This document shows positions 37,781 through 47,351 of a DNA stretch of 64,000 nt, piece after piece. This DNA comes from Verrucomicrobiota bacterium. GTDB taxonomy: Bacteria; Verrucomicrobiota; Verrucomicrobiia; CAIQCK01. The stretch lies in assembly GCA_026397915.1 (NCBI GenBank), contig JAPLTX010000038.1:23952-87951 (forward strand), written 5' to 3'. Below the pieces are notes generated by a model. The model was not told the origin of the DNA. It was given only the letters and a program-made list of their open reading frames with translations, and searched no databases. Each line of letters starts with the position of its first letter. Within the stretch, counting starts at the first letter, position 1. The translations under genes and the position numbers were made by a program.

Positions 37781-40252
37781 CTAGGAAGCGTGGCTGGCCA
37801 GTTGCTGGAACGTCAGCTTCCCGTCGCCAACAGCAATTTCGACCACGTCATTACCCTTGAACCCGCCGCGGATGAGTTCTTCAGCCAGCGGCTCCTCAAG
37901 GTAGCGCTCGACCGCCCGGCGCAAGGGCCGTGCGCCCAACGCGGGGTCGTAGCCTTTCTCGATCAGGAAGCTCTTCGCCGCGTCCGACAGGTGGATGCGA
38001 ATGTCCTTGTATTTCAGCCGCGCGCAGACCTTCTCGACTTCGATCTCAATGATCTTCGCCATATCCGCCTTGGTCAGTGACCGGAAGACGATCATGTCGT
38101 CGAGACGGTTGAGAAACTCCGGTCGAAAAACCCGTTTGGCCTCGTCCGTGAGTTTTTCTTTCATCGTCTCGTAGGTCTGCGCCTCGCTGGAGGCGGCAAA
38201 TCCCATCGTCGTGCCTTTCCGGATCACGTCCGCGCCGACGTTGGAGGTCATGATGATGACCGTGTTGCGAAAATCCACGCTCCGGCCGAGGCTGTCGGTC
38301 AGCTTGCCGTCCTCCAGCACTTGCAGGAGCATGTTCAGCACGTCCGGGTGCGCCTTCTCGATCTCGTCGAACAGCACGACCGAATACGGTCGTCGACGCA
38401 CGCGCTCCGTGAGCTGGCCGCCTTCTTCATAGCCAACATAGCCCGGAGGTGAGCCGACGAGTCGCGACGCGTTGAACTTTTCCATGTATTCTGACATGTC
38501 CAACTGGACCAGCGCGTCCTGGTTGCCAAATAGAAACTCCGCCAGCGCCTTCGCCAGCAGGCTCTTGCCGACGCCGGTGGGGCCGAGGAAGGCAAACGAA
38601 CCAATGGGCCGCCGCGGGTCCTTGAGGTCCGCGCGCGAACGCCGCATCGCTTTGCTGATCGAGGCGCAGGCATCGTCCTGGCCGATCACCACTTTCTTCA
38701 ACTCGGCTTCCATCTGGAGCAGCTTCTCGGTCTCGCTCTTCTCCATCCGGCTCAGCGGCACGCCGGTCCATTTGGAGACCACATGAAGAATGTCCTCTTC
38801 TGTGATGGCCGATTGTTTCTCATCCTGCCGCTCACGCCATTGCGCCAGCGTCTTTTCCAGATGTTCCTTTGCTTGCTTTTCTTTATCGCGAAGCGCCGCC
38901 GCACCCTCGAAATCCTGCGCCTGGATGGCCTTTTCCTTTTGCTTCTTCAGCTCGGCCACTTCCTTTTCCAGTTCTTGAAACTCCGGCGGCCGGGTCATGG
39001 ACCTGATCCGCACGCGAGCGCCGGCCTCATCCATTACATCAATTGCCTTGTCCGGCAAGAAACGGCCCGACAGATACCGATCCGACAGGCGCACCGCGGC
39101 TTCGAGCGATTCGTCAGAGAGCTTCGCGTGATGGTGTTCCTCGTATTTTGGTCGCAGCCCTTTCAGGATCTCGATCGCTTCATCCACGCTTGGCGCGTTC
39201 ACCATCACCGTCTGGAACCGCCGCTCCAGCGCCGCGTCCTTTTCGATATACTTGCGATACTCAGTCATCGTCGTCGCGCCGATGCACTGCAACTCGCCGC
39301 GCGAAAGGGCCGGCTTGATGATGTTCGCTGCGTCCATCGCGCCCTCCGCCGAGCCGGCGCCGACGATTGTGTGCAGTTCATCCAGGAACATGATGACGTT
39401 CTTGGCGCGACGAATCTCGTCCATCACGGCCTTGATGCGCTCCTCGAACTGTCCGCGATACTTCGTGCCAGCCACCATCAGCGCCATGTCCAGCATGATT
39501 ACGCGCTTCTCTCGGAGAATTTCCGGCACGTTGCCTTTGATAATCTCCTGCGCGAGTCCTTCGACGATCGCCGTCTTGCCGACGCCCGCCTCGCCAATCA
39601 ACACCGGATTGTTCTTCGTCCGGCGGCAGAGAATCTGCATTACCCGTTCGATCTCGTTCTTCCGTCCGATGACCGGGTCCAGCTTGCCATTGCGGGCAAA
39701 CTCCGTCAGGTCGCGCCCGAACGCCTTCAGTGCCGGTGTCTTCGAGTCCTTCTTTTCGCCCGGCTCTGCTTGACCGGCGGCCTCGCCCTCGGGCGGCGGT
39801 TGGAAATTCGGGTCCAGTTCCTTGAGGATTTCGTTGCGCGTTCGTTCGATGTCCACTTCGAGGTTTTTCAGCACGCGCGCCGCCACGCCGTCGCCTTCGC
39901 GCAACAAACCCAGCAGGATGTGTTCCGTGCCGACGTAGGAATGATTTAGCGCCCGCGCCTCTTTGTTTGCCAGCGCCAGCACCTTTTTGACCCGCGGCGT
40001 AAACGGAATGCTGCCGGCCTGCTTCACCTCCGGCCCGCTGCCAACCTGCTTCTCCACCTCCAACCGGACTGTTTCCAGGTCGAGGCCCATCTTTTGGATC
40101 ACGTTTACCGCCACGCCCTGTCCGAGCTTGATGAGGCCCAGCAACAGATGCTCCGTGCCCACGTAGTTGTGGTTAAACCGCTCCGCCTCCTTGCGTGCCA
40201 GACTCAAGGCCTGCTGCGCGCGGGGCGTAAAATTGCTCATTCCTTCGATCAT
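37781..40252 (-). CDS. clpC: ATP-dependent Clp protease ATPase ClpC
   Basis: ClpC is a hexameric AAA+ unfoldase that feeds substrates to ClpP. The 823-residue protein has the double Clp N domain ([20 protein letters not shown]), D1 Walker [14 protein letters not shown], a middle domain with a UVR-type helix ([19 protein letters not shown]) and D2 Walker [15 protein letters not shown]. An ATG four codons in, at 40240, is an alternative start. It follows mcsA and mcsB on the same strand, so it probably degrades arginine-phosphorylated proteins as in Firmicutes. No ctsR repressor gene is found here. Confidence 0.96.
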   Translation of the reverse strand: MIEGMSNFTPRAQQALSLARKEAERFNHNYVGTEHLLLGLIKLGQGVAVNVIQKMGLDLETVRLEVEKQVGSGPEVKQAGSIPFTPRVKKVLALANKEARALNHSYVGTEHILLGLLREGDGVAARVLKNLEVDIERTRNEILKELDPNFQPPPEGEAAGQAEPGEKKDSKTPALKAFGRDLTEFARNGKLDPVIGRKNEIERVMQILCRRTKNNPVLIGEAGVGKTAIVEGLAQEIIKGNVPEILREKRVIMLDMALMVAGTKYRGQFEERIKAVMDEIRRAKNVIMFLDELHTIVGAGSAEGAMDAANIIKPALSRGELQCIGATTMTEYRKYIEKDAALERRFQTVMVNAPSVDEAIEILKGLRPKYEEHHHAKLSDESLEAAVRLSDRYLSGRFLPDKAIDVMDEAGARVRIRSMTRPPEFQELEKEVAELKKQKEKAIQAQDFEGAAALRDKEKQAKEHLEKTLAQWRERQDEKQSAITEEDILHVVSKWTGVPLSRMEKSETEKLLQMEAELKKVVIGQDDACASISKAMRRSRADLKDPRRPIGSFAFLGPTGVGKSLLAKALAEFLFGNQDALVQLDMSEYMEKFNASRLVGSPPGYVGYEEGGQLTERVRRRPYSVVLFDEIEKAHPDVLNMLLQVLEDGKLTDSLGRSVDFRNTVIIMTSNVGADVIRKGTTMGFAASSEAQTYETMKEKLTDEAKRVFRPEFLNRLDDMIVFRSLTKADMAKIIEIEVEKVCARLKYKDIRIHLSDAAKSFLIEKGYDPALGARPLRRAVERYLEEPLAEELIRGGFKGNDVVEIAVGDGKLTFQQLASHAS

Positions 40253-40341
40253 GTGTGTATGGAGTATATCGTTCCAGCCACTCGAATCTAAAGCTCTTTC
40301 AGCGCGGTTGTCAACGAACCTGCTGCGCGGCGCACTGCCGC

Positions 40342-41454
40342 TCAGGCAGCATCCGGTTGGTCTTCGCGGCCCGGCTCGGTGGATTCAGGAGGGGAGGGCA
40401 ACATTGTCTTGGGGCGGCCCACATCTTTGAGCATGTCGCGCAGCAGGCTGGCGCGCATCACGTCGCGTTGCTCGGCGGTGAGCTTCTGGTTGACGTGCTT
40501 TTGCAGGTGCGCAGGCTGAGTCAGGAGGAACATGTCGTCAATAGACTTGTGGTCCAGGCCCTGAAGCAGGTCGAGATCGAGTCCCAGCCGGAGCATGGAG
40601 AGAAGGTTCATGGCTTCTTTGGAACTCTGGACGCAGGCGTTTCCCAAGATGCCGTAAGCGCGGCCGACCTGATCGTAGATCATCTGCGGACGTTTCTCCA
40701 TCAACGCCTGGCGGGCGTTCTTCTCGTGCTCGATGATCTGGAGGATGACCTTGGTGAGACGCTCCATCAGGTCCTCCTCGCGTTCGCCAAGGGTTGTCTG
40801 ATTGGAAACTTGAAAGAGATTGCCGGAGGCCTCAGTGCCTTCGCCATAGAGGCCGCGCACGGCCAAGCCGAGTTTGTTGACTGCTTGGATGACTTGGTTA
40901 ATCTGCTCAGCCACCACGAGCGCCGGTAGGTGAAGCATGGCGCTGGCCCTCATGCCGGTGCCGACGTTGGTCGGGCAGGCGGTGAGGTAGCCGAGCTTCG
41001 ACGAGTAGGCGTAGTTCAGATGTTCTTCCAGTTCGGAATCCACCCGGTTGATTACCTGCCAGACTTCGCGCAGGCAAAAGCCGGGCATAAGCGCCTGCAT
41101 CCGCAGGTGGTCCTCCTCGTTGATCATCACGCTGATGACTTCCGACTCGCTGATAACCACGCCGCTGCCGACGGTCTTGGCAGCGTGTTCGCGGCTGATA
41201 AGGTGGCGCTCGACAAGCAACTGTTTTTCAAGCGCGGTGAACTCGTCCATTGAGCGTGCGAGTGCGCCGGCCATCTCAGGCAGGATACGGACGACGGCCT
41301 TCATGCTCTCCAGCGATTTCTGGCGGTCGGCTTTCTTGGCCCAGCCGGGAAACGGCGTGCCGCTGAGGTTGCGCGCGAGCCGCACGCGGCTGCTCATGAC
41401 CACCAGCCGGCCGCTATCCGCATCACCTTCCGAATGAGTGTCGCTGGTTTTCAT
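40342..41454 (-). CDS. mcsB: Protein-arginine kinase McsB
   Basis: McsB phosphorylates protein arginines, marking them for ClpC-ClpP. The 370-residue product has the phosphagen-kinase ATP-site pattern SSRVRLARNLSGTPFPGW, the loop INEEDHLRMQ, the active-site cysteine in YLTACPTNVGTGMRAS and the RTE-like TEASGNLFQVSNQ. Near the C-terminus EQRDVMRASLLRDML contains the RDxxRA motif that binds phospho-arginine allosterically in Bacillus McsB. Its C-terminal 25 residues are Pro/Glu-rich and extend past the family core. It sits between mcsA (27 bp upstream) and clpC. Confidence 0.95.
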   Translation of the reverse strand: MKTSDTHSEGDADSGRLVVMSSRVRLARNLSGTPFPGWAKKADRQKSLESMKAVVRILPEMAGALARSMDEFTALEKQLLVERHLISREHAAKTVGSGVVISESEVISVMINEEDHLRMQALMPGFCLREVWQVINRVDSELEEHLNYAYSSKLGYLTACPTNVGTGMRASAMLHLPALVVAEQINQVIQAVNKLGLAVRGLYGEGTEASGNLFQVSNQTTLGEREEDLMERLTKVILQIIEHEKNARQALMEKRPQMIYDQVGRAYGILGNACVQSSKEAMNLLSMLRLGLDLDLLQGLDHKSIDDMFLLTQPAHLQKHVNQKLTAEQRDVMRASLLRDMLKDVGRPKTMLPSPPESTEPGREDQPDAA

Positions 41455-41480
41455 GTTTTGAACTCGCGCCGAAGGGTCGC

Positions 41481-41984
41481 TCAGACCAGGGTGCTGGGGT
41501 TCGCCTTTGCTTGCAGCGCGCGGATCTCATCCCGCAATTGTGCCGCCTGCTCGAAACGCTCGTCCTTGATGGCGCGCGACAGTTCCTTCTCAAGCTGTTT
41601 GAGATGCTCGGAGGACTCCTGCGACGTCACGGCCTTCTGCGGGGTTTTGCCGACGTGCCGTTCGCCCTTGTGCATTGCCTTGAGCAGCGGTTTTAGACCG
41701 GCCTCGAATGTTTCGTAACAGGTGCCGCAACCTAGCCGGCCCTGTTTCTTGAAGTTCGCCTGCGTAAACCCGCACACCGGACAACGCAGCCCTTCGGACT
41801 CCGGCGTCACCTGGCCGGCGCCGAATTCGCCCAACACGTCGCCGAGCATGCTGATGTTGCCCGGGTCGGTGAAGCCCTTGGCCTTCGCGCAGGCTTCGCA
41901 GATGTCAATCTTGGACACCTTGTCGCCGACGACCTGCGAAAAGTGGACCGTGGCTTCATTTTCCTTGCAGAAATCGCAAAGCAT
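41481..41984 (-). CDS. mcsA: McsA, activator of the arginine kinase McsB
   Basis: McsA is a zinc protein that activates McsB. The 167-residue product has Cys pairs at the start (MLCDFCKEN), ICEACAKAKG, CPVCGFTQANF and CGTCYETF, giving two zinc sites. A C-terminal UvrB/C-type helix follows (LEKELSRAIKDERFEQAAQL). It is the first of the mcsA-mcsB-clpC set and begins 15 bp after the aminotransferase stop. Confidence 0.94.
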   Translation of the reverse strand: MLCDFCKENEATVHFSQVVGDKVSKIDICEACAKAKGFTDPGNISMLGDVLGEFGAGQVTPESEGLRCPVCGFTQANFKKQGRLGCGTCYETFEAGLKPLLKAMHKGERHVGKTPQKAVTSQESSEHLKQLEKELSRAIKDERFEQAAQLRDEIRALQAKANPSTLV

Positions 41985-41999
41985 AAACTTCAGTCTCCG

Positions 42000-42872
42000 T
42001 CAGGAGTAAATTGGAGCGCCTTCGCTTGCTGTCAACTCGCGATACCGTCGCATGAGGTCGAGCGTGACCGGACCGGGGCGCTTCTCGCCAATCACGCGTC
42101 CGTCCACTTGTGCCACCGGCACCACTTCGGCCGCCGTGCCTGTGAGGAAACACTCGTCCGCCGTGAAAACGTCGTAGCGCGTGAGATTCTCCTCCCGCAT
42201 GGGCAGACCGGCTTGGGCGGCCAGGGCCATCACGGTTCTCCGCGTGATGCCGTCCAGCGCGCCGGCTGAAATCGGCGGCGTGATCAGCGTGCCATTCCTG
42301 ATGATGAAAACATTGTCGCCCGTGCATTCCGCCACGTTGCCTTGCGCGTTGAGCATCAAGCCTTCCTCGGCGCCGGCCTGGATCGCCTCGACCTTGGCCA
42401 TGATGTTGTTCAGGTAGTTCAGCGATTTGACCGCCGGGCTAAGCACGTTCGCCGGCGTCCGCATAGTGCCGGTGGTTACCACCTTCAAGCCGTTGCGATA
42501 GACCGCTTCCGGGTAGAGTTCGATCGTCGCGGCGATGATGAACACCGACGCCTTCTTGCATTTGTAGGGACTCAGCCCCAGGTAGCCGACGCCGCGCGTC
42601 ACCACGAGCCTGATGTAACCGTCCTTCAGTTTGTTTAACCGGCAGGTCTTGAGCGTCGCCTTGGCCACTTCCTCCTTCGACATCGGGATCGTCAGCAGGA
42701 TCGCCTGGGCCGACGCGAACAAGCGGTTCACGTGCTCCTCCAGCTTGAAGATGCGCCCGTTGTAGAAGCGAATGCCCTCGAAAACGCCATCGCCGTAAAG
42801 CACGCCGTGGTCGAAGACGGAAATCTTCGCGTTACGCTCAGAGTAAAACCGGCCGTCTATGTAAATTTTCAT
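42000..42872 (-). CDS. ilvE: Branched-chain amino acid aminotransferase (class IV PLP fold)
   Basis: The start at 42872 (MKIYIDGRFYSERNAKISVF) is the family start; the open frame extending upstream is antisense-like and overlaps lolD. The 290-residue enzyme has DHGVLYGDGVFEGIR, the PLP lysine in SPAVKSLNYLNN and the end GTAAEVVPVAQVDGR, as in IlvE-type enzymes. D-amino acid and aminodeoxychorismate members share these motifs, so the substrate is likely but not certain. It lies between lolD and mcsA on the same strand. Confidence 0.87.
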   Translation of the reverse strand: MKIYIDGRFYSERNAKISVFDHGVLYGDGVFEGIRFYNGRIFKLEEHVNRLFASAQAILLTIPMSKEEVAKATLKTCRLNKLKDGYIRLVVTRGVGYLGLSPYKCKKASVFIIAATIELYPEAVYRNGLKVVTTGTMRTPANVLSPAVKSLNYLNNIMAKVEAIQAGAEEGLMLNAQGNVAECTGDNVFIIRNGTLITPPISAGALDGITRRTVMALAAQAGLPMREENLTRYDVFTADECFLTGTAAEVVPVAQVDGRVIGEKRPGPVTLDLMRRYRELTASEGAPIYS

Positions 42873-42889
42873 CTGCCTGTCCGTTTCTA

Positions 42890-43618
42890 TTATGTTTTCA
42901 AAACGCCGCTGAGCACGCCGTCGCGAATCTCCAGCACCCGCTGGCATTGCCGTGCGATGGCCACCTCGTGCGTCACCAGAATCAAAGTCATGCCCCGCTC
43001 GCGTTGCAAGCGCAATAACAATTCCATCACGCCCGCGCCGGTTGCCGAGTCGAGATTGCCGGTCGGCTCGTCCGCGAACAGGATGACGGGATCGTTGATC
43101 AACGCGCGGGCGATCGCCACGCGTTGCTGCTCGCCACCGCTCAACTCCACCGGCCGGTGATGAATACGGCCGCCCAAGCCCACCGACGCCAGCAGCGCCT
43201 CCGCCTGACGCCGCACCTGCGCCAGCGGCCGGCGGGCCACCCATCCGGCCAGCGCCACGTTCTCCACCGCCTCCAAGTCGGGCAGCAGTTGATACGCCTG
43301 AAAGACAAAACCTATCTTTTGGTTCCGCAGCCGCGTGAGCTGCCACGCCGGCTGTTCGTAAATCGAGACGCCGTCCAGCCAGACGCCGCCCGCCGTCGGA
43401 CGGTCCAGCCCGCCGAGGATATGCATCAACGTGCTCTTGCCTGCGCCCGACGCGCCCACGAGCGCCGCCGATTCCGAGCGCGCGACCTCCAATTCGATTC
43501 CCTTCAGCACGTCCACGTGCGATACGTCGAGCGAGTAGGTCTTATGCAGATTGCGGGCAACCAGAATCGGCCCCGCTCCCGCCGCGTTGAATGGGTTGGC
43601 GCGTCCGGTGTCACTCAT
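42890..43618 (-). CDS. lolD: Lipoprotein-releasing ABC transporter ATPase LolD
   Basis: LolD powers extraction of outer-membrane lipoproteins from the inner membrane by LolCE. The 242-residue ATPase has Walker A GASGAGKST, Q-loop FVFQAYQLLPDLEAVENV, signature LSGGEQQRVAIARAL and Walker B VILFADEPTGNLD. Its start overlaps the end of the permease gene by eight bases, fixing the pairing. Confidence 0.92.
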   Translation of the reverse strand: MSDTGRANPFNAAGAGPILVARNLHKTYSLDVSHVDVLKGIELEVARSESAALVGASGAGKSTLMHILGGLDRPTAGGVWLDGVSIYEQPAWQLTRLRNQKIGFVFQAYQLLPDLEAVENVALAGWVARRPLAQVRRQAEALLASVGLGGRIHHRPVELSGGEQQRVAIARALINDPVILFADEPTGNLDSATGAGVMELLLRLQRERGMTLILVTHEVAIARQCQRVLEIRDGVLSGVLKT

Positions 43619-44846
43619 AGCGCAACGCCTCCACCGGGTCGAGCCGCGCGGCGCGCAGTGCCGGGATGATGCCTGCCACCGTGCAAATCACCATCGCCAT
43701 CACGCAAATCCACGCCACGTCCGGCGCGTTGATCTGGGCGGGAATCTCCGAGAAGTTGTAAATCTCGCGCGGGAACAATTCGCAACCGAGCGTGCTGGAG
43801 AGCCAATGGTTGAACGGATTGCGATAGTGCAGCAGCAACATCCCCGCGCCGAGGCCGAGCAACGTGCCGATGACGCCGACCACGAATCCTTGCAGCACGA
43901 AGATGGACATGATGCTCACCGGCCCCGCGCCCACGGCCTTGAGCACGCCGATCTCGCGCGTCTTCTGGATGGTGATGGTGATCAACGTGCTGCAAATGCC
44001 GAACGCGGCGACGATGATGATGAAGAACAGAATGAAGAACATCACGTTCTTCTCCACCTGCACCGCCATCAGCACCTTCTTGTTGCGCTGCATCCACGTT
44101 TCCACTTTCAGCGGTTTCTCGAACTTCGTGCTCAGGATGTTCGCCACCGCCTGACATCGTGCTGGATCGTCGCCGCCGTCCACCATCGCCGCGATCTCAT
44201 GCACGCCGCGTCCGAGGTTGTAAAGCTCCTGCGCCACCGTCAGCGAGGTGAAGATGATGCCGAGGTCGTATTCGTAGAGGCCGGAATCGAAAATGCCGGT
44301 CACCTTCAGCTCCATCGGCAGATAAACTTCCTTCTTCTGCTGGAAATTCCTCGGTGAATACACCGTGATCTTGTCGCCGGGCATGATGCGGAACTGCTGC
44401 GCCAACTCCGAGCCGACGATGACGTTCTGCCCGTCCAGATCGTATTGGCCGCGCCGGATGAAACGCTTCAGTCCCGTTACATCCTGGTCGCGCACCGGGT
44501 CCACGCCTTTCACGTAGGGCGTGAACGCCCTTCGGTCGAACTCGATCAGCACCGGCCCCCAGACGTAGGGCGAGGCCGCCTTCACGCCCGGCACGGCCAG
44601 CACCGTTTTCAAGACCTTGTCCGAGTGGTCCATGATCCCGCCGTTGGTGACGACGAGGTGGGCGTTCATCTCCAGAATCTTCGCCCGCAGGTCGCGGTCA
44701 AACCCGCTCATCACCGCGATCACCACGATCAACACCGCCACACCGAGCATGACGCCCGCCAGCGAGATGAGCGTGATCACCGACGCGAACGCCCGCTTCG
44801 GCTTCAGATAACGCAGACAAATAAAAAATTCGAATGGCAGATTCAA
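43611..44846 (-). CDS. lolC: Lipoprotein-releasing ABC transporter permease (LolC/LolE family)
   Basis: The 411-residue permease has the N-terminal helix preceded by FFICLRYLKPKRAFASVITL, then GVMLGVAVLIVVIAVMSGFD. A long periplasmic domain precedes three C-terminal helices, with KTREIGVLKAVGAGPVSIM before them and the ending ALRAARLDPVEALRYE. With a single permease gene beside lolD, a LolC/E homodimer or hybrid LolF-type arrangement is likely. It is the first gene of a seven-gene minus-strand run. Confidence 0.9.
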   Translation of the reverse strand: MNLPFEFFICLRYLKPKRAFASVITLISLAGVMLGVAVLIVVIAVMSGFDRDLRAKILEMNAHLVVTNGGIMDHSDKVLKTVLAVPGVKAASPYVWGPVLIEFDRRAFTPYVKGVDPVRDQDVTGLKRFIRRGQYDLDGQNVIVGSELAQQFRIMPGDKITVYSPRNFQQKKEVYLPMELKVTGIFDSGLYEYDLGIIFTSLTVAQELYNLGRGVHEIAAMVDGGDDPARCQAVANILSTKFEKPLKVETWMQRNKKVLMAVQVEKNVMFFILFFIIIVAAFGICSTLITITIQKTREIGVLKAVGAGPVSIMSIFVLQGFVVGVIGTLLGLGAGMLLLHYRNPFNHWLSSTLGCELFPREIYNFSEIPAQINAPDVAWICVMAMVICTVAGIIPALRAARLDPVEALRYE

Positions 44847-45300
44847 TTCAGATTCGCCTCACAAACACGCGTCGTTTTCCGTTCCGGGCCGGCAGCGGCC
44901 CCAAACAAAAACCGAAGCGCGCGAAGCATAGGAGCCGCCCCCACCGGAGTCAACAGCGGCCCGCGATTCCAGCGGGCGCGCGTCCCGCTCTTCCGCGATG
45001 CAGAAACTCAGCCCGTGCGAACGTGCCGCCGTAGGAGTTTCCCCTATGGCAAAATAGGGGAGTCTCCCAATGGACAGAATAAATCTGGTTCGGCATTATC
45101 CGTGCCCGGAACGGTCGCAGGGCAAAACGGCGGGTGCAACGTTGGCGTGGGAGTTGTTCCAAGTAGCAGCGCTGGGGGTCTCGCGGCCACAACGAACAAC
45201 AAACATGGCTCCATCCGACAACAAGGCGCGCTTCAATCAGTGCTGCTTCAACCAAGCCCGCTTCGTCACCGCGGATGGACCACAACGGAGGAAAACGCAC
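44847..45300. other. Intergenic region before locus B
   Basis: This 454-bp region separates divergent lolC and the locus B genes. It contains a small hairpin CCCCTAT-GGCAAA-ATAGGGG at 45041-45060. An open frame continues upstream from the gene at 45301 but has no better start signal. I see no repeat shared with loci A and C here. Confidence 0.5.
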
Positions 45301-45681
45301 ATGTCATTGCCAGTTCCCGTCACCGCCGGTTTCATGATCGGCGTTGCGGACTACCTGGAAGAGCACAAGGACCTGCTGATCACCAAGAAGTATGATCCCA
45401 CCGACGACATCGCGAAACTGCGCGCGGATGCCGCCACGGTCAGCAGGGAGAACCAGACGCAGGAAACCATGAAGAGCGATTTGAAAAGACAAACCGTTCT
45501 CGTCGAGGAGAAGGCCGGCACCGGTTACGCCGACGCCAGCACCTTGCTGGACACCGGCATCGGCAAACTCGGCAAAACCACACCGGAGGGCAAGCAGGGC
45601 GCCCGGTTGCGCAGCACACTGCGCGGCAACAGCGGCGGCTCCAATCCGCCGCCCGCGCCGCCCGCGCCGCCGACCCCATAG
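45301..45681 (+). CDS. Locus B helical protein with Pro-rich tail
   Basis: A strong GGAGG lies 10 bases before the ATG at 45301. The 126-residue product has no signal peptide: MSLPVPVTAGFMIGVADYLE is followed by charged helices (DDIAKLRADAATVSRENQTQ) and a GKLGKTTPEGKQGARLRSTL segment. It ends in PPPAPPAPPTP. It occupies the place that the FN3-like protein has in locus A, upstream of a tandem array and the collagen-like gene, but shows no obvious similarity to it. Function unknown. Confidence 0.7.
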   Translation: MSLPVPVTAGFMIGVADYLEEHKDLLITKKYDPTDDIAKLRADAATVSRENQTQETMKSDLKRQTVLVEEKAGTGYADASTLLDTGIGKLGKTTPEGKQGARLRSTLRGNSGGSNPPPAPPAPPTP

Positions 45682-45741
45682 AGACAGCGAAGCGGTCCGG
45701 TCCACCAGCGGGCCGGACCGCCCACCTCCCGTGCCGACTTT

Positions 45742-45972
45742 CCGCGCAACTGCTCCAACCGTCCGCGCAACTGCGCGGAACCCCGGCGCAACTGCGCCCC
45801 TCTTGCGCGCACCTGCGCGGGAAGTCCGCGCACCTGCTCCAACTCTCCGGGCACCTGCGCGGAACCCTCGCGCACCTGCGCCCTTCTTCCGCGCAACTGC
45901 GCGGGAAGTTCGCGCAACTGCTCTAACTCTCCGCGCAACTGCGCGAAAAGTCCGCGCAGCAGGCCGAAAATG
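45742..45972. repeat. 21-bp tandem repeat array, eleven units
   Basis: The CGCAACT/CGCACCT core recurs at 45745, 45766, 45787 and every 21 bp up to 45955 without any indel. Unit sequence is of the type CCGCGCAACTGCTCCAA. Because 21 bp is seven codons, translated frames give heptads on both strands. An example is SAQLRGT on the plus strand, broken by one TAA near 45926; ELEQLRE-type heptads on the minus strand are unbroken. Neither frame has a convincing start or ribosome site, so it is listed as a repeat. Confidence 0.93.
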
Positions 45973-46052
45973 GCGCAAGCCTGCGGAAACAAGATACTTA
46001 CGTGAGTTTTCAACCCCCAAACCGTCTCTAACCTCCAACTGAAAGGAATCCC

Positions 46053-46709
46053 ATGCCCTTTGATCCAAATTGGCCCATCGGCGACGTTGTCATCAGTGAT
46101 ACCAAGATGCGCGAGCAATTCACCGGCTTGAAGGCCCTCATAGACGCCACGCCCGCAGGACCGCAGGGCTTGCCCGGAGAAAAAGGTAATCCGGGAGAAC
46201 AAGGACCAGCCGGCCCAGCGGGAGCGGACGGACGCAGTATCGTCAACGTCCGCGACGACGGCCTCGGCCGCGTCCTCGTCGAAATGAGCGACGGCGCCAC
46301 CTACGGTCCCTTCAGCGTCGCCAGTGGACCCCAGGGCGAGACCGGCAGCGCCGGGGCCGATGGCCGCAGCGTCACCAACATCCGCGACATCGGCAGCGGC
46401 TCTTTCATGGTGGATATGAGCGATGGCAGCAGCTACGGCCCGTTCACTCCGCCCCCTGGCGCGACGGGCGAGCGCGGCAGCGATGGGATGAGCGGCGCGA
46501 ACGGCATGGACGGCGCACCCGGCCCACAAGGACCCGCGGGCGATGTCTCCGCCCAACAACTCAGCGACGCCATCAACGGCACGCCGCGCAACGTGGACGG
46601 CCTCGGCACGCTGGACATCTCCATCAGCGACCCGCCCACGCAGGGCGAGATGCAGTTGGTCCTCGACAACTACAACAACCTCGTCCGCGCGTTGCGGAGA
46701 AATATCTGA
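46053..46709 (+). CDS. Collagen-like protein, locus B (intact)
   Basis: The 218-residue product starts MPFDPNWPIGDVVISDTKMR and a short helix, EQFTGLKALIDATPA. It then alternates Gly-X-Y triplets (GPQGLPGEKGNPGEQGPAGP) with two copies of a beta-like module, one of which contains VEMSDGATYGPFSV and the other VDMSDGSSYGPFTP. The end, [15 protein letters not shown] and [12 protein letters not shown], is shared with the damaged genes of loci A and C. No export signal is seen. GAAAGGA precedes the start. The role may be a fibre or adhesive tail; this is unproven. Confidence 0.85.
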   Translation: MPFDPNWPIGDVVISDTKMREQFTGLKALIDATPAGPQGLPGEKGNPGEQGPAGPAGADGRSIVNVRDDGLGRVLVEMSDGATYGPFSVASGPQGETGSAGADGRSVTNIRDIGSGSFMVDMSDGSSYGPFTPPPGATGERGSDGMSGANGMDGAPGPQGPAGDVSAQQLSDAINGTPRNVDGLGTLDISISDPPTQGEMQLVLDNYNNLVRALRRNI

Positions 46710-46751
46710 GCCGATGAAACTCTTCACTCTTAATTCTTAACTCTTAACTTT

Positions 46752-46772
46752 CTTCGTCTTGTAAAGACGAAG
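46752..46772 (+). repeat. Conserved hairpin before the locus B gene array
   Basis: This is identical to the CTTCGTC-TTGTAAA-GACGAAG hairpin of locus A. It is preceded by TTAACTC-type heptamers (46720-46750) and followed directly by the leader repeat at 46777. Confidence 0.8.
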
Positions 46773-46829
46773 AGCGAGGCGGAGAATGGCCCCGAAGCCG
46801 GACGCGAAAGGAATGAAAGTGAGGGCAAG

Positions 46830-47285
46830 ATGAAGAAAGTATTGCTGTGGATTGGTGGTGTTCTGGTTGCAGTGCCGGTGGTGTTGATCATTGGCGCAGT
46901 TCTTTACGTGCGTATTACGGTCTGGACCACTCATGTTTCCGCGATGCACCGGCTTTACGCGGCCGATCCAAAAGAACTGCTCGCGGCCTGCCGCATCGTG
47001 ATGACGAATTATCCTTCATACCGACCAGATCCCAACTGGGGCAAAAAGGATAACATTCCAGACCCCACCGACCCCAAGATGCCCGAAGTAATACGCAAGC
47101 TGCAGCCAAGAGGAGTCATCGTCCGCACTGTTGAATCTATTGGTTATGATGATGTGGAGATCGTCTTAGGGCGAGACGCGATTATAACGGCGTTACCCGA
47201 AGGGAAAATTCCAGAAGGGCGATCCTTCAACGGGAAGAAAATCCTCGAAGGTCTCTACTACTTCGAGTGTAAAGGTGGGGGCTGA
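46830..47285 (+). CDS. Membrane-anchored hypothetical protein (locus B array gene 1)
   Basis: The 151-residue product has one N-terminal membrane helix (LLWIGGVLVAVPVVLIIGAV) and an exported domain with MTNYPSYRPDPNWGKKDNIP, RTVESIGYDDVEIVLGRD and FNGKKILEGLYYFECKGGG. It follows a leader copy (46777-46811) whose start is ATGAAGAAA. No family is recognised. Confidence 0.68.
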   Translation: MKKVLLWIGGVLVAVPVVLIIGAVLYVRITVWTTHVSAMHRLYAADPKELLAACRIVMTNYPSYRPDPNWGKKDNIPDPTDPKMPEVIRKLQPRGVIVRTVESIGYDDVEIVLGRDAIITALPEGKIPEGRSFNGKKILEGLYYFECKGGG

Positions 47286-47351
47286 CGCGCGGATGTGAAT
47301 CGTCAACCGGAGAATGCTCCTGAAGCCGGACGCGAGAGGAATGAGGAACGA

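Noticed and set aside
45525..46727. Minus-strand 400-codon frame with coiled-coil heptads
   Set aside because: It begins antisense to the intact collagen-like gene and ends inside the helical-protein gene, with no ribosome site. Kept only as a finding about the 21-bp array.
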